A stretch of 64,000 bases of DNA from assembly GCA_013397865.1 (NCBI GenBank), contig VZTI01001822.1, forward strand, positions 1 through 64,000, given 5' to 3'. This document shows positions 1 to 10,800 of the stretch, one piece after another (position 1 is the first letter of the stretch; every line of letters starts with the position of its first letter). The translations under genes and the position numbers were made by a program. Origin of the DNA: Struthidea cinerea (taxonomy: Eukaryota; Chordata; Aves; Passeriformes; Corcoracidae). Under the pieces are notes generated by a model that did no database searches, was not told the origin of the DNA, and saw only the letters and a program-made list of their open reading frames with translations.

Positions 1-430
1 GGGAGGAGGCTGTGTCAGCTGGACGCTGCCTTGCACAGGGATGAGCACAAAGGGAACAGCCGGTGCAAGGAGGCCCTGGTGTGGGTCAGCACCGTGTGCC
101 AGGTCACCAGGATGGGTGGGCTGGAACCAGGCAAATGTGATGCTCTGCGTGGAGCCTGGTGGCTCCAACACCATCCCTTCTCATTTTTACATGTTTAGAC
201 CTTTATTTTGTTTTTGTGTTGTTTTGTTTTTTTTTTTTAATTACTATTATTTTTTGCCACAGTAGATAAAGCCACGTTCATCCAGTGCCTGTCTCCACTG
301 TTCTCCGTCGGACACAGCATGGACATGGTGGGGGAGCTGTGCCATGGTGGGGAGGGGTACACACATCTGTCTGTCCCTTGTCACCTCTTCCATCAAGTCC
401 CACAGGGCCAAGAGGACAGGGGGACAGGGA
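1..430. other. unannotated upstream sequence
   Basis: No gene is recognised here. The stretch holds a T-rich run near 205-255 and short uninformative open frames. It lies upstream of the LTR-like block and about 1.5 kb from the NUMA1 promoter, so the end of a neighbouring gene's UTR cannot be excluded. Confidence 0.4.
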
Positions 431-432
431 AT

Positions 433-1318
433 GTATGTTGACCCACCCTTAAGGGGAAGGAAGCACCTAAGATTTATAAATGCTTGTGGTTGAAAGGAAT
501 GTCAAAAGTCAGAGGGTTTGCAAATAATCAGAAAGTTTTATTAGTAAATTACACACTTGGCATGGAAACTGCAGGATACCTTTTTATGGATAGGTTTCCC
601 CATCCTGAAGATGGATTTCTTGTTTTCTATGCAAATGAGTTATCATGCACAGTCTGTTCTTTCAGATCTTCCTGGAAATGGGTCAGAGGGGTTTGGGGGT
701 CTTTGGTGGTCTTAATCCTACTCTATAGTCCATGCCCACTTCCTGCCACTCAGTCCTGTGCTTATGCTGTACTGTCTTGTGCTTATCAGCAGGAACTACA
801 ACAAGGATGTTTTTCCAGTGCTGCCCTATCTCAGCTTGCCCCCCTTCTCCAGCCACATCTTGTTCTTTCTCATGGGGTGTTAATACCAACAGTCCTTGTT
901 TATTACCAACAGTCCTTGGTTGGCTTCACAGCCATCCAGTATCTATGTTTGAGACATACACGTTAGCTCTCTTATATTCTGGGAATTGAATGCTCCGTTT
1001 GGACTGCGGTTTATAGGGTCATTAGAAAGTGGGCTTCAGTATGCATTAGCCCCTTATAATTGAGAGCTCAAAGGGTTTCACGTTGGATTGCTGTCTAGAA
1101 GGTTGCAAGCGAGTGGGCTTTAGTCATAGTAATTTTCCATCCTGGCCATCATTTGAGTTGGTTGAAGGTTCAATAACAAAAATACTGTTCCACTTGGGTT
1201 GTTACTCAGGCAAGAAAACTAAGTTTCCAAGTTTGTTCATTAAAAAACAGATGCTCGTTCAACATCTGTTATTTTCTTGGAACAGATTATATCTGATAAG
1301 CTCAAGAGGGGCTTAGCC
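433..1318. repeat. probable LTR-derived block
   Basis: An AT-rich island sits in GC-rich surroundings. It has a 'gttttattagtaaatta' stretch near 535 and a texture like avian endogenous-retrovirus LTRs. No coding capacity is recognisable. The ends, family and orientation are not certain; a repeat-library search would decide. It could also be unrelated old intergenic sequence. Confidence 0.35.
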
Positions 1319-1899
1319 CAGATGCTCTTTGTGAAGGCGAAGGCCTAACAAGCATTTCTCAGGTCTTGGTGGGGCCTGGGCGGTGGCGGGGGGATGCACC
1401 GCTACAATCCAGTCCATGACTAAACTCAACTTCTCTGGGCCTCTACAGGATGAAATAGGGCTGTGGGTGTGGGGACAAGCCCAGGACCCCGGGGCTGGTG
1501 AGGACCCCTGCCCAGCTGGCACTGCAGGGCAGAGTGGGGTGTCTGCATGTGACACACCCCAAGACTCCCCCCCATATCCCCTGACTGTGGGCTTCCATGT
1601 ACTCCTTGCCCTGCATGTGGCCCCACACAACCCCCCTCCACGAGCACCCAGGACTCTTCATGTGTCCTCACCTCTGAGTGGGGGCCTGAGACCCACACTC
1701 CCACGCACCCCCGTGGTCCCATGTATGTCACTATGCCTTCACGGGAGGCCCCTGTCTGTGTTCCCCTTGGCCCCAGGCAACCCTATAACCCCCTCACACT
1801 AGGGCTTCCCTCGCTGGGATTCTTGCATGTGTTCCCCAGGAGCCCATGGCCCCGCGTGTGTCCCGGTGACCCGCAGAGCGCTCCCCCTACAGTCCCGCG

Positions 1900-2130
1900 T
1901 GTGCAGCGGACCCCGCGATTCGCGGTCCGCCCGCCTGCGTGACGCCCCCGGCCCGGCGGCGCCCAATGGGCAGCAGCGGGGGCGGGCGCTGCCGTTCGAA
2001 TAAGAGCGGCCGCGGCCCAGACCTCGGCGGCTCTGGTCTGGTACGCGACCACCGGTACGACTGCAGCCCCGGCGACCCCGGTGACGCCGAGGACGCCGAA
2101 GACGGACACGATCCTCAGCCACGGTCACGG
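1900..2130 (+). promoter_or_regulatory. NUMA1: NUMA1 CpG-rich promoter and candidate leader exon
   Basis: This is very CpG-rich sequence with a CCAAT box in 'gcccaatggg' (about 1961-1970) and a GC box in 'gggggcggg' just downstream. A candidate non-coding leader exon follows and ends at 2129 with a consensus donor (CACG|GTAAGA). A second possible leader donor lies at 3117 (CCCG|GTAAGG). The coding exon acceptor is at 4840. Inference: this is the start of NUMA1, and alternative leaders may exist. No transcript evidence is available. Confidence 0.55.
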
Positions 2131-3455
2131 TAAGAGGATAGCTGAGGTCACCTGCGGCGAGGGGGGCGGGCCCCGGCGGTTCCCTCGGTGGGGGCTCGGG
2201 GCCGCAGCGCTCAGTGAGGCTGTGCCACAGGAGGGCAAGGCGCGAAACCCTCGGGCCGGCGGGGCACGCCTGTGGCACAGCCTCCGCCTCCGGCCAAGCT
2301 CAGCGACGTTCCCCTCCCTAAGGACGGGGGGGTCCCGGCCGGAGCGTTGGGGCTCGGGCGTGTGGTCCTTCATTTCCCGGGGCTTGGCAAAGTCCGAACC
2401 TTCGCCAGCGGCATTCGGCGGCCGCGTTCCTCGTGGGTTCCTCTGCTGCCCCCAGCGCCGGTTTGAAAGAACCTTCTCCTTGTGCCCTTCCTGTGCCGTG
2501 CTCGGGCAGCCCCATCCTGCGGCCCCGAGCCTCCTCAGGCAGCCCAGACGCTGCGAGGATGACTTCCGAGGATTTCCGGAACAGCAGCGAGGGGTGAGCG
2601 TTCCTTCCTCGCTCGACCCCTGCCAGGTCCAGCTTGCGATCCGTAGGGTCCGTTTCTCGTTGAATCCGTGGCCGCGGGGTGTGTGCGTATCGGGGGGAAT
2701 TTTTCAGGGGTCAGCTGGGATGTGACTCCAGTGAGGTTAGAGGGAGACCATCGGGGGCCATTCTCTGCCGAGCCCCCGGCTTTTCCTGAGCTGCGCTGGG
2801 GCCGGGAGCTCTCTGTCACCCAGGGCCTGGGCAGGGTGACAGCAGTGAGCGCGTCCATGGCCAGAGTCGGACGATTCCCCTTCCCTGTGGCGCGGCGCCG
2901 GAGTTTCTGTGCCGTGCGCCTTTAACGAGCGCGGCCCCGGCGCGGTGACGTGGGGTGGCCCAGGGCCAGGAAGGGGAACCGCCGCCTGCCAGCCCCGCCG
3001 AAGAGAAGCTCAACAACTTTTCTTTTGTGCGTGGCCGCTGGCTCCCCGGCCCTCCCCGGCTTGCCAGCGCTCATGGCGGATTAACCCCAGCGCGCCGACG
3101 ACGGCCCCGCGGCCCCGGTAAGGCCCCAACAAAGACTTTCTGCCTCTTCCTTGTTTTGTTTTCCACGGGGCTGGCGGGGAGGAAGGGGGAGGCGGGGGAG
3201 GCGAAGCTCAGCTCGCCCAGCTCCGCCGCCCCGCCGCAGCGTACGGCTCCCGGCCCGGCGCTTCGCGAGCGCCCGAGGTGCGGGTCCCCGGGGCCGCGGG
3301 TGGCCGCGTCGGGCTCGCCAACATCCGGGCGCTCGGGTCGGCGGCTGCTCTCTCCCTCCGCCCCGCGCCAGCTGCGGGCCCGTCCGTGCGCGGGGGCTGC
3401 CGTGGGTCGCTCGCCCCGCCTGGGTGGTGCTTCCCGCAGCCGGACCCCTGGCCTG

Positions 3456-3484
3456 GGGTCCCTTCCAACTCAGGATAGTCTGTG
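3456..3484 (+). repeat. CR1 3'-tail-only fragment in the CpG island
   Basis: This 29-base string is the tail end of a CR1 LINE (it includes 'cccttccaactcaggata'). The same 29 bases end the CR1 fragment at 7228-7256. No CR1 body is visible upstream, so this is either an extremely 5'-truncated insertion or a chance or derived copy inside GC-rich promoter sequence. Confidence 0.55.
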
Positions 3485-4840
3485 CCCGGCACGCTGGCAC
3501 TTCGGGAGCTCCGGAGCGCGGGCTTGCGTAACGCCGTGTTGTGACCGGAGCGGCGCGGGGGAAAGCGGGAAAGGACAATGCCGCCGCGGCCGCCGCCACC
3601 TCCGGGGCTCGTCCCCCGGTCCCCACCGCCCCCCTGCAGCTGCTCTCTTCGGGGATGCGGCTGGAAGGCGCTCACGGCTGCTGGCGGGCTCCCCAACCAC
3701 TTCCCGCCTGCCATCACGAATGGCACGTCCTCACGGAGGGTCATGGCGTTGTCTCAGATGTTTAGAGTGGCCAGTGTCACCAGTGACGAGCCAGGCTGTG
3801 ACCGCGGCAGGAGCGTGTAGCCCAGTCCGTCCGGATCTCACGCCAGGCACTAGTGTGTCAGCAGACCGGTTCTAGTAAAACCCAGCTCGACGGTGGTGGA
3901 GCACGGTTTTCTCCGAGGGTCTGCATCCAGTGCTGCACGAGTGTTTTGCCCGGTGCTTTTGGGTGGATTTTTAGGGAGAGGTCCTGGCTGTGCCACTGGG
4001 TGGAGGGACGGTAGGTGCTGAGTGACCCAGCCATGGGACAAGGAGCTGGGTTTTAGCCAAGTTGGAGGGAGGACCTGTCCTGCTGAGGATCCTATGCTTC
4101 CCAGCTGGACTGACAGCAGTGGTAACTCCATAGTCCCCAAAGCCACCATGACTGACTGACTGTGCTGTGCTGAGCAGCTGCAGATCCGACCAGGCCCCTG
4201 GCCCGTCATGGTGGGGGTGTCCAGCTGCAATACAGTGTGAGGAGCCCCCTCCTCATCTGGGTGACTTTTCTCCCAGCAGTCCCCTCCCCTGGAAGACTAC
4301 CAGGGTGGCACTGGGGACAGCCAGCGTGGAGGCAAAGGTCGCTGTGAAGGGGACCTGGCAGTGATCCCGGATCCCGTCAGGGCAGCTCATCCCTGCTCCC
4401 ACCCAGTGCAGCGATGCCCAGCGCGCTCCCTGTGCCCCCAGCAGGTGGTTCTTTCACCAGTAGCAGTGGGAAGGGGAGCTGGCAGCGCTTCAATGGCTTG
4501 GCCACTGCCTTGCCAGGCAAGAAATGTTAGTGACATTTGGAGGTGAGAGGGAGGGAAGGAGGCATGGCAGGAGGGTGAGGAGCCCAAGCAGCAGGTTTCC
4601 ATTGACCTCTCGTCAGGATCCTAATCTGTGGGAGTAGACCTGGTTGCTGCTCAGCATTGCTCCCCACTCTGTGCCTGTGGGGAAGCCGGAGGATGCTGGC
4701 TGCTCCTGCACAGCTGGCCAGATGCAGGGGGGCATGTCCTCCCTTGGTGGGCACAAATGCCTGGTGCTGGGTGCAAGTCATTTAGTAACATAATTACTTT
4801 ACCTTTTTTATTTCCCCCCCACCTTTGTTGGTGTCTTTAG

Positions 4841-7800
4841 GTCTGGGCAGTGACCTGGCAAGCTGGCCACGATGTCCCTTCACGGCGCAAGAGTTGCTGC
4901 TCTCCTTGCTTGGGTGAGTCCCCCCTCCTCTGCTGGAGCTCGCTGCATAGGTGGGATGTACTGCTGGCAGTGTCAGGGCACGATGCTGGGGCTGGTCACG
5001 GGAGGGATTGTGGCTGGGGCAGGTCCTAGGGAAGCCCAGTTCCTACTGTTCCTGGGCAGGTAGGTGTTTGCAGGAGAAACCTTGCTCACCCTTCCTGTTG
5101 GGTAACCAGAAATGCTGGAATGGCTTGGTCAGGTCATGGAAACTGCCTGGGAGATGGAGCTGAGCCTGAAGCAGGCAGAAGCTGTACTATAAAGGAGTTG
5201 TTGGATCTGTCTCACAAAGCACTGCTATGTCCAAACAAAGAATCATAGAAATGCTTTAGGTTGGAAGGGACTTTTAAGGTCATTCAGCTGGAATGCCCTG
5301 CCATGGGCAGGGACACCTTCCACTAGACCAGGTTGCTCCAAACCCCATCCAGCCTGGCCTTGAACACTCCCAGGGATGGGGCAGCCACAGCTTCTCTGGG
5401 CAGCCTGTGCCAGGGCCTCACCACCCTCACAAGGAAGAATTTCTTCCCAATATCCCATCTAACCCTGCCCTCTGTCAGTGGGAAGCCATTCCCTCTTGGT
5501 CTGTCACTCCGGACTCTTGTCCAAAATCTCTCTCCAGCTGTCTTGGAGCCCCTTTAGGTGCTGGAAGGTGCTCTGAGGTGTCCCTGAAGCCTTCTCTACT
5601 CCAGGCTGACCACCCCCAAGTCTCTAAGCCTCTCCAGAGCAGAGGGGCTCCAGAGCATGATAAATGGGACCTGTGCCAGACTCCCAGATGTGGAGCTCCC
5701 AGATGTGGAGCTGTGGGGATCGTGTTCATCTGTTCCCTGGGCAGGGGTGGTTGGAAGGGGTGTTTTTACTCTCACACCCAGGCGAGTCTTACTGTCCCCT
5801 GCCAGGACTGGAGATGGTGGGTGGCACAGCCCAGTGTTGTCTTGGCTTCTGCCTTCTGACCATCCCACCCCATTTCTAGGTGAACAGCACAAAGGTTTGT
5901 CCCGATCCCCTCAAGGATCTGTCCCAGCTCCAGGACTGTAGTGTCTTTATCAGAATTATCCACAAAATGTGAGTATGGGGAGCTGTGTGCACATTTCAAA
6001 TGACCCAGCTGGGTCTGGGCTGCCTCCTGGAGCCATGGCCTTGGCCCCCAGGAGCTAAGGGGCTCTATTCTTGGGCAGTGTGGGAGTGGGGGGTCTTGGG
6101 GTATTTATTCCTCCTCTGACATATGAGATGCTGTGATCTCCATCTCCTCTGTGCCACTGCACAGCTGGGGTCTGCCTGCAGAACCCTGGGCAGAGCTGTT
6201 TGGTCCCACAGAGCTGCCCAGGGAGTGTTTTGGTCAGAGTTCCTGTCATTTGAGACTTGTTATCACATCTGGCACTAACATCTGGGTTTGCTCCTGGCAT
6301 TGAAGAAAAGATCTGAGTGCTGCTGCCAGTGGCACAGGGGTTCCTGCAGCTGCACAGGAGATTATTCATTTCCTCTGATGCTGCTCTGGTGAGGGAACAG
6401 CCCAGCAAGTGTTCCTGAGTGGCAGCCTTGGGATCCTGAGGAGGCCTTGTATCTGGAAAGCACTGTAAAGAATGAGTTTCTGCCTCATGAAGTGCTTCTG
6501 TTGCCTGTGGATGTCAGGCTGCTGCTGAGAATAGTGTGGTCAGGATTGAGCCTGTTTGCTCCGTTCTGGGACCTGAGGTGGCTGGGCAGGGGTGGGAGGA
6601 ATGCTTCCTTCAGGAATTGTGTTCATGTCCTGGGAGCAAGGGGCAACTAAAACCTACAGGCCGTAATGGGCACCAGAGGTGGGATGAAGCCTGGTGGTTA
6701 AGGAGCTGGCAAAACAAATTTGAGAGGGTGGGGGACTGCCATGCAATGCTTTCGAACCCTTCCGGTGGGAGGCTCACTGGGAGCCTGTCTGCTATAATTA
6801 CCTCCTGCACGGGGTAAGGAGAGCCTGCTTGGAGCAGGGATCTGCCTGCAGTGGGTGGGGAGGAAGGAGCTGCCTGCACCACAGATATATTTAATCAGAC
6901 CTGGTTAATCTCCTGGGTCTGTGCTCCAGCTGGGATTAGTAGGGATCCCAGTGGCGTGTGCTCTCTAAAGAGGCCTAGCCATTGCTTGATAAAGTGGAGT
7001 GGCAGCAGGGCAGCCACCACAGCAGCTGGCTGAGCTGAGGAGCTCCCGGTGGCACCAGGGGAAGTCCGTGAGGAGGGGCAAATCCTCGTGGCAGCCCCTG
7101 TCCCGGGCCAGGTTCCTGGTTTTGGCACCTTGGGAGTGACAATACTGAAGCAGTGCTGGTCAAGCATGATTGGTGTGGGTTTTCGGCATGCTGTTTGTGG
7201 GCTGCAGTTGGATTCAATGACCCTTGTGGGTCCCTTCCAACTCAGGATAGTCTGTGAACTGGCGGCTGCTCAGGAAGAGTGTAGTTGCAAATAAGTGCAA
7301 GAGGAAGCTTCAGCCTCCCCAAAATCCAGCAAGAAGAGCCCGAGGCTCCATGCATGGACCGGCCCCTGTGGTGCCTCCCAGCTGGTGGGGCCACCACAAG
7401 TGCCCTGTGCTGTGCAGGATGCCGGGGCTGGCAGGCAGAGGAGGAAGCAGTGCCGGGGGGGCGTCGGCTGCCCAGCTCCAGCTGCTTTCCCAGCAGGGAG
7501 ATTCCGGGGCATTCCACTCCCGTGCATGGCGTGGCTGGCCCTGGCTCTGCTGACCCTGGTGTGGGGGTGGAAAGCAGAGCAGTACCCCAGAGCCAGCCCC
7601 AGGCTCAGCGAACCCTGTTGCACAAAACTCAGCATTGGTCTAATCCCTCCAGAAAGAGTTAATGCAAACCCTGCACTCTTCCAGCCACGGGAGCAAGGAG
7701 GGGGAGTCTGTGCTGGACCAGCCGCTGCCAGAGAGGATCTCCTTCATCCATGGTTTCCTGCAGAGTAAGACCCTCCGCTGGTGCTGGGGAAAGCGACTGC

Positions 7801-10800
7801 CCCTTCGGTGCCCCTGACCCCTGAGGGGATCTGGTCTGCTGTCTGCAGCTTCCCCCTCCACAAAGTGATCCCCCCCATCCCGCATCAGCAGCTTTGCGAG
7901 GTGCCAGCAGCCTGTGGAAGGGAAAGCTTCCTGATGGGAAACTTGCAGATGGAAATCCTTGCCAGAGCCTGGGTTCAGAGCAAAGGAGGTCCTGGGTGTG
8001 AAGGGCAGGGTGCCAGTGGCTGCTTTGGTGATGCTGCCTTGGAGCAGTTTTCCTAGTTGGGTACCTGGTCTCAAGCTGTTCAAATCCCAGTGGAAAACCT
8101 TTACCCAAGCAGAAATCCTGGGAGGGGAAATGGGAAGTATCTCACACTCTTGCTCAGCCTTTCCTGGAGGGAAGACACCATATCCCACCTCGTATCCCAC
8201 CCTCCAGCGGTGGGACCCTCTGTTTGTGCTGATGTTGGAGGGGAGATGCCAAATTGGGGAGGCTGGGATTTAGGGTGGAGTTCTATAAAAGTTGGTCAGA
8301 GTTAATTGCCAAGGCTGACCACTGGGATCTCAGCACTGAAGCCCATCCTGCCCCACGTCCCTTCTCCTTGGGGATGCGTTACAGTGCCCTCCTGGCCATG
8401 AGTGTCGCCTCGGGGGAGGCAGCGTGCCCAGTGGCACCTGTATGACTGGGAGTTCTGCTTCATGTTGCAGAGCACTGCAGGCACAAATTGGCTGCAGAGA
8501 ACCTGGTCTCTGCACAGAAACTCCTGGATGGAGAGGAGCTGGCACTGGCCAAGGTAACTGCGTGGCATGTTTTAGTCCCAGCCGGCACCAATGTGCTTAT
8601 GACTGGCCTGGGGTCAGTGATGCTTTTCCTGCCTTGCTCAGGTGGCCGTGCTGCTCCTGTATCACACCTCCATGAGCTGCAAGAACCCTGGGGACTGGAA
8701 TGAATTTGACTACAAGACCCAGGTAATCCCTTTGGGGTTCCTCCTCTGGATCTGGGATGCAGGGGGAAGCAGCAGTGCCTTTGGGGGGAGGTGGTCCGAG
8801 ACTTGCCCTCCTGGGTCCCATTGAAAGAGTGTGGAATGGGCACTGTGGTGCTCGCTGGTTTTGGGCTATCAAAAGCTTGTGGCAGCAAGTGTGGGCACCG
8901 GCACAGGCAGGCAGGGGGCTGCCCACTGCCCCACGCCTGCTGTGGTTGCTGCCTGTGACCTGCAGCAGAGCCGCTAACTCTGCGGCTCCTCCCAACACAG
9001 GTTGAACTGGCATCGATCCTCAAATTTGTGCTGGATAACGAGGAGTGCCTGAATGAGAATCTGGAGCCATTTCTGCAGAAGAAAGGTGAGTGCTGGGCCC
9101 TGGCTTTTCCTCCTGTTTGTGCCGCTGTAGCTGCGCAGCCATAAAGGCAGCTGCACCACCCCGATGCCCTCAGCTACAAGACAGCGCCCTGTAAACTCCA
9201 AGAGCAGGGCTGCCTTAGAACTGCTGGCTCTTCCTATTCAGCAGTACCTCAGCCTTTCTCTGGAGGAGTGGAGCAGGTGGGATACTGACAGTCTCGAAGT
9301 AGCAGAATGCTTGGGGAAGGGCTGTGGAGCAGGAGGGATGGGGATGTAGGGCAACTTTATGGCTTCCTCAGTTGGGCCGTTCCACCCCTACTGGAATTTG
9401 TGGTTCCCATGCCCCTGAGATTTCAGCTGCTCAGCTCCTCAGATACTAAAGATCACAGCCTTCTTCTCCTTTTTTATTTCCAGCAGAGCAATCCTCATCC
9501 AGTGTGTCCAGCAGCAGCTTTGAGGAGCATTCCCCACTGTCCCCTCTCCCACACAAGCGAGAGGTGCATTTCCTGGAGCTGCAGAGGATCTCCTGCTTCC
9601 CCAGCACCAAGTATGTCCCCTGCCTCCTGGCTGCCAGGGGAAATGAGGAAAGGGAGGAGTGGATAGGGTGGCTTTTGGGACCCACAGATGTAGCCAGGCT
9701 GCATGCTGACTCCCTGGAATGCTCTGTTCTGCCTAGGTGCTGTCCTGCTGCACATTGCTTGGGCATGATGTGGGGATGGATGGTGGGGGTGAGCTTGGGC
9801 TCTAGCTCCTTTTAGAATCATGGAATCATTCAGGTTGGAAAAACCCTCTGAGACCATCGAGTCCAGCTGTTCCGCCGGCACTGCCAAGGCCACCACTAAA
9901 CCATGTCTCCAAAAACCATCTATATGGTTTTTAAATCCCTCCAAGCATGGGAACTCCACCACTGCCCTGGGTAGCCTATGCCGTGGCTGGACAACCCTTT
10001 CAGGGAAGGAATTTTCCCAATATCCAACCTAAACCTCCCCTGGAAAAAGCTGAAACCATTTCCTCTTGTCCTGTCCCTTGTTACCGGGGAAAAGAGATCA
10101 ACACTCAGCTGGCCCTATCCTCCTTTCAGGGAGTTGTAGAGAGTGAGAAGGTCCCCCCTGAGCCTTTTCTCCAGTCTGAGGTCCCCCAGCTCCCTCAGCT
10201 GCTCCTCATCAGACTCATGTTCCAGACCCTTCCCCACCTCTGTTGCCCTTCTCTGGACACGCTCCAGTACTTCAGTGTCTTTCTTGTGAGGGGTCCAAGA
10301 CTGAACCCAGGATTGGAGGTGCCTTAGTGCCCAGCACAGGGGGGAAGTCACTGCTTCAACCCTGCTGGGTCACATTATGGGTACTGTGAGGATGCCCTTG
10401 CCTGGGCTGGTGATGGTTTTTGCACAGCACTTAGAGGTTGGCATTAGTACAGTCAAGAGGAGGAGCATGGCCTTTCTGTTCAAGTGATGTGGCATCAAAG
10501 TTATCCTGTGAACCTGATGCCAAAATGATTTTTGCTTTTATATTTTCTTTGTATATATTCGTAGCTCTGTAGACTATTATTGTATAGTTATATAGTTCCT
10601 GGCTGTCTCCAGTATTTTTCCTGCCCTCATAGACAGAAAGGCAAAACACATTCCAAAGACCCTATCCTAATCTTGGTTCTTCTGGGAACCAAGGACGAGC
10701 CACCCTCCCAAGACACATTCCCATAAACAACTAGCAAAAGGGGGGCTCCAGAAGAGGGTTGAACCGGAAGGGGGAGGAACTGATGCCTTAAAAATCTAGG

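Larger units (their letters stand above)
4872..9610 (+). other. NUMA1: NuMA N-terminal hook/CH-like domain exons
   Basis: Seven exons encode about the first 195 residues. They match the globular N-terminal region of NuMA that binds dynein light-intermediate chain. Conserved pieces include LQDCSVFIRIIHKM, ENLVSAQKLLDGEELALAK and VLLLYHTSMSCKNPGDW. The exon starting at 9484 has a NAGNAG acceptor (ttccagcag), so one residue (Ala) may be optionally skipped. Introns hold CR1 copies at 5236-5662 and 7105-7256. Confidence 0.85.

Noticed and set aside
1383..1802. Overlapping open frames on both strands at 1.3-1.9 kb
   Set aside because: Pro/Gly-rich, low-information translations with no family likeness, typical of GC-rich non-coding sequence.
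2561..2595. Short ATG exon-like stretch (MTSEDFRNSSE) before a GT donor in the CpG island
   Set aside because: A possible alternative leader, but it does not join NuMA's known N-terminus and I do not recognise it.
2955..3875. 306-codon open frame and several overlapping frames
   Set aside because: CpG-island sequence lacks stops in many frames on both strands. There is no protein-family likeness and no splice context.
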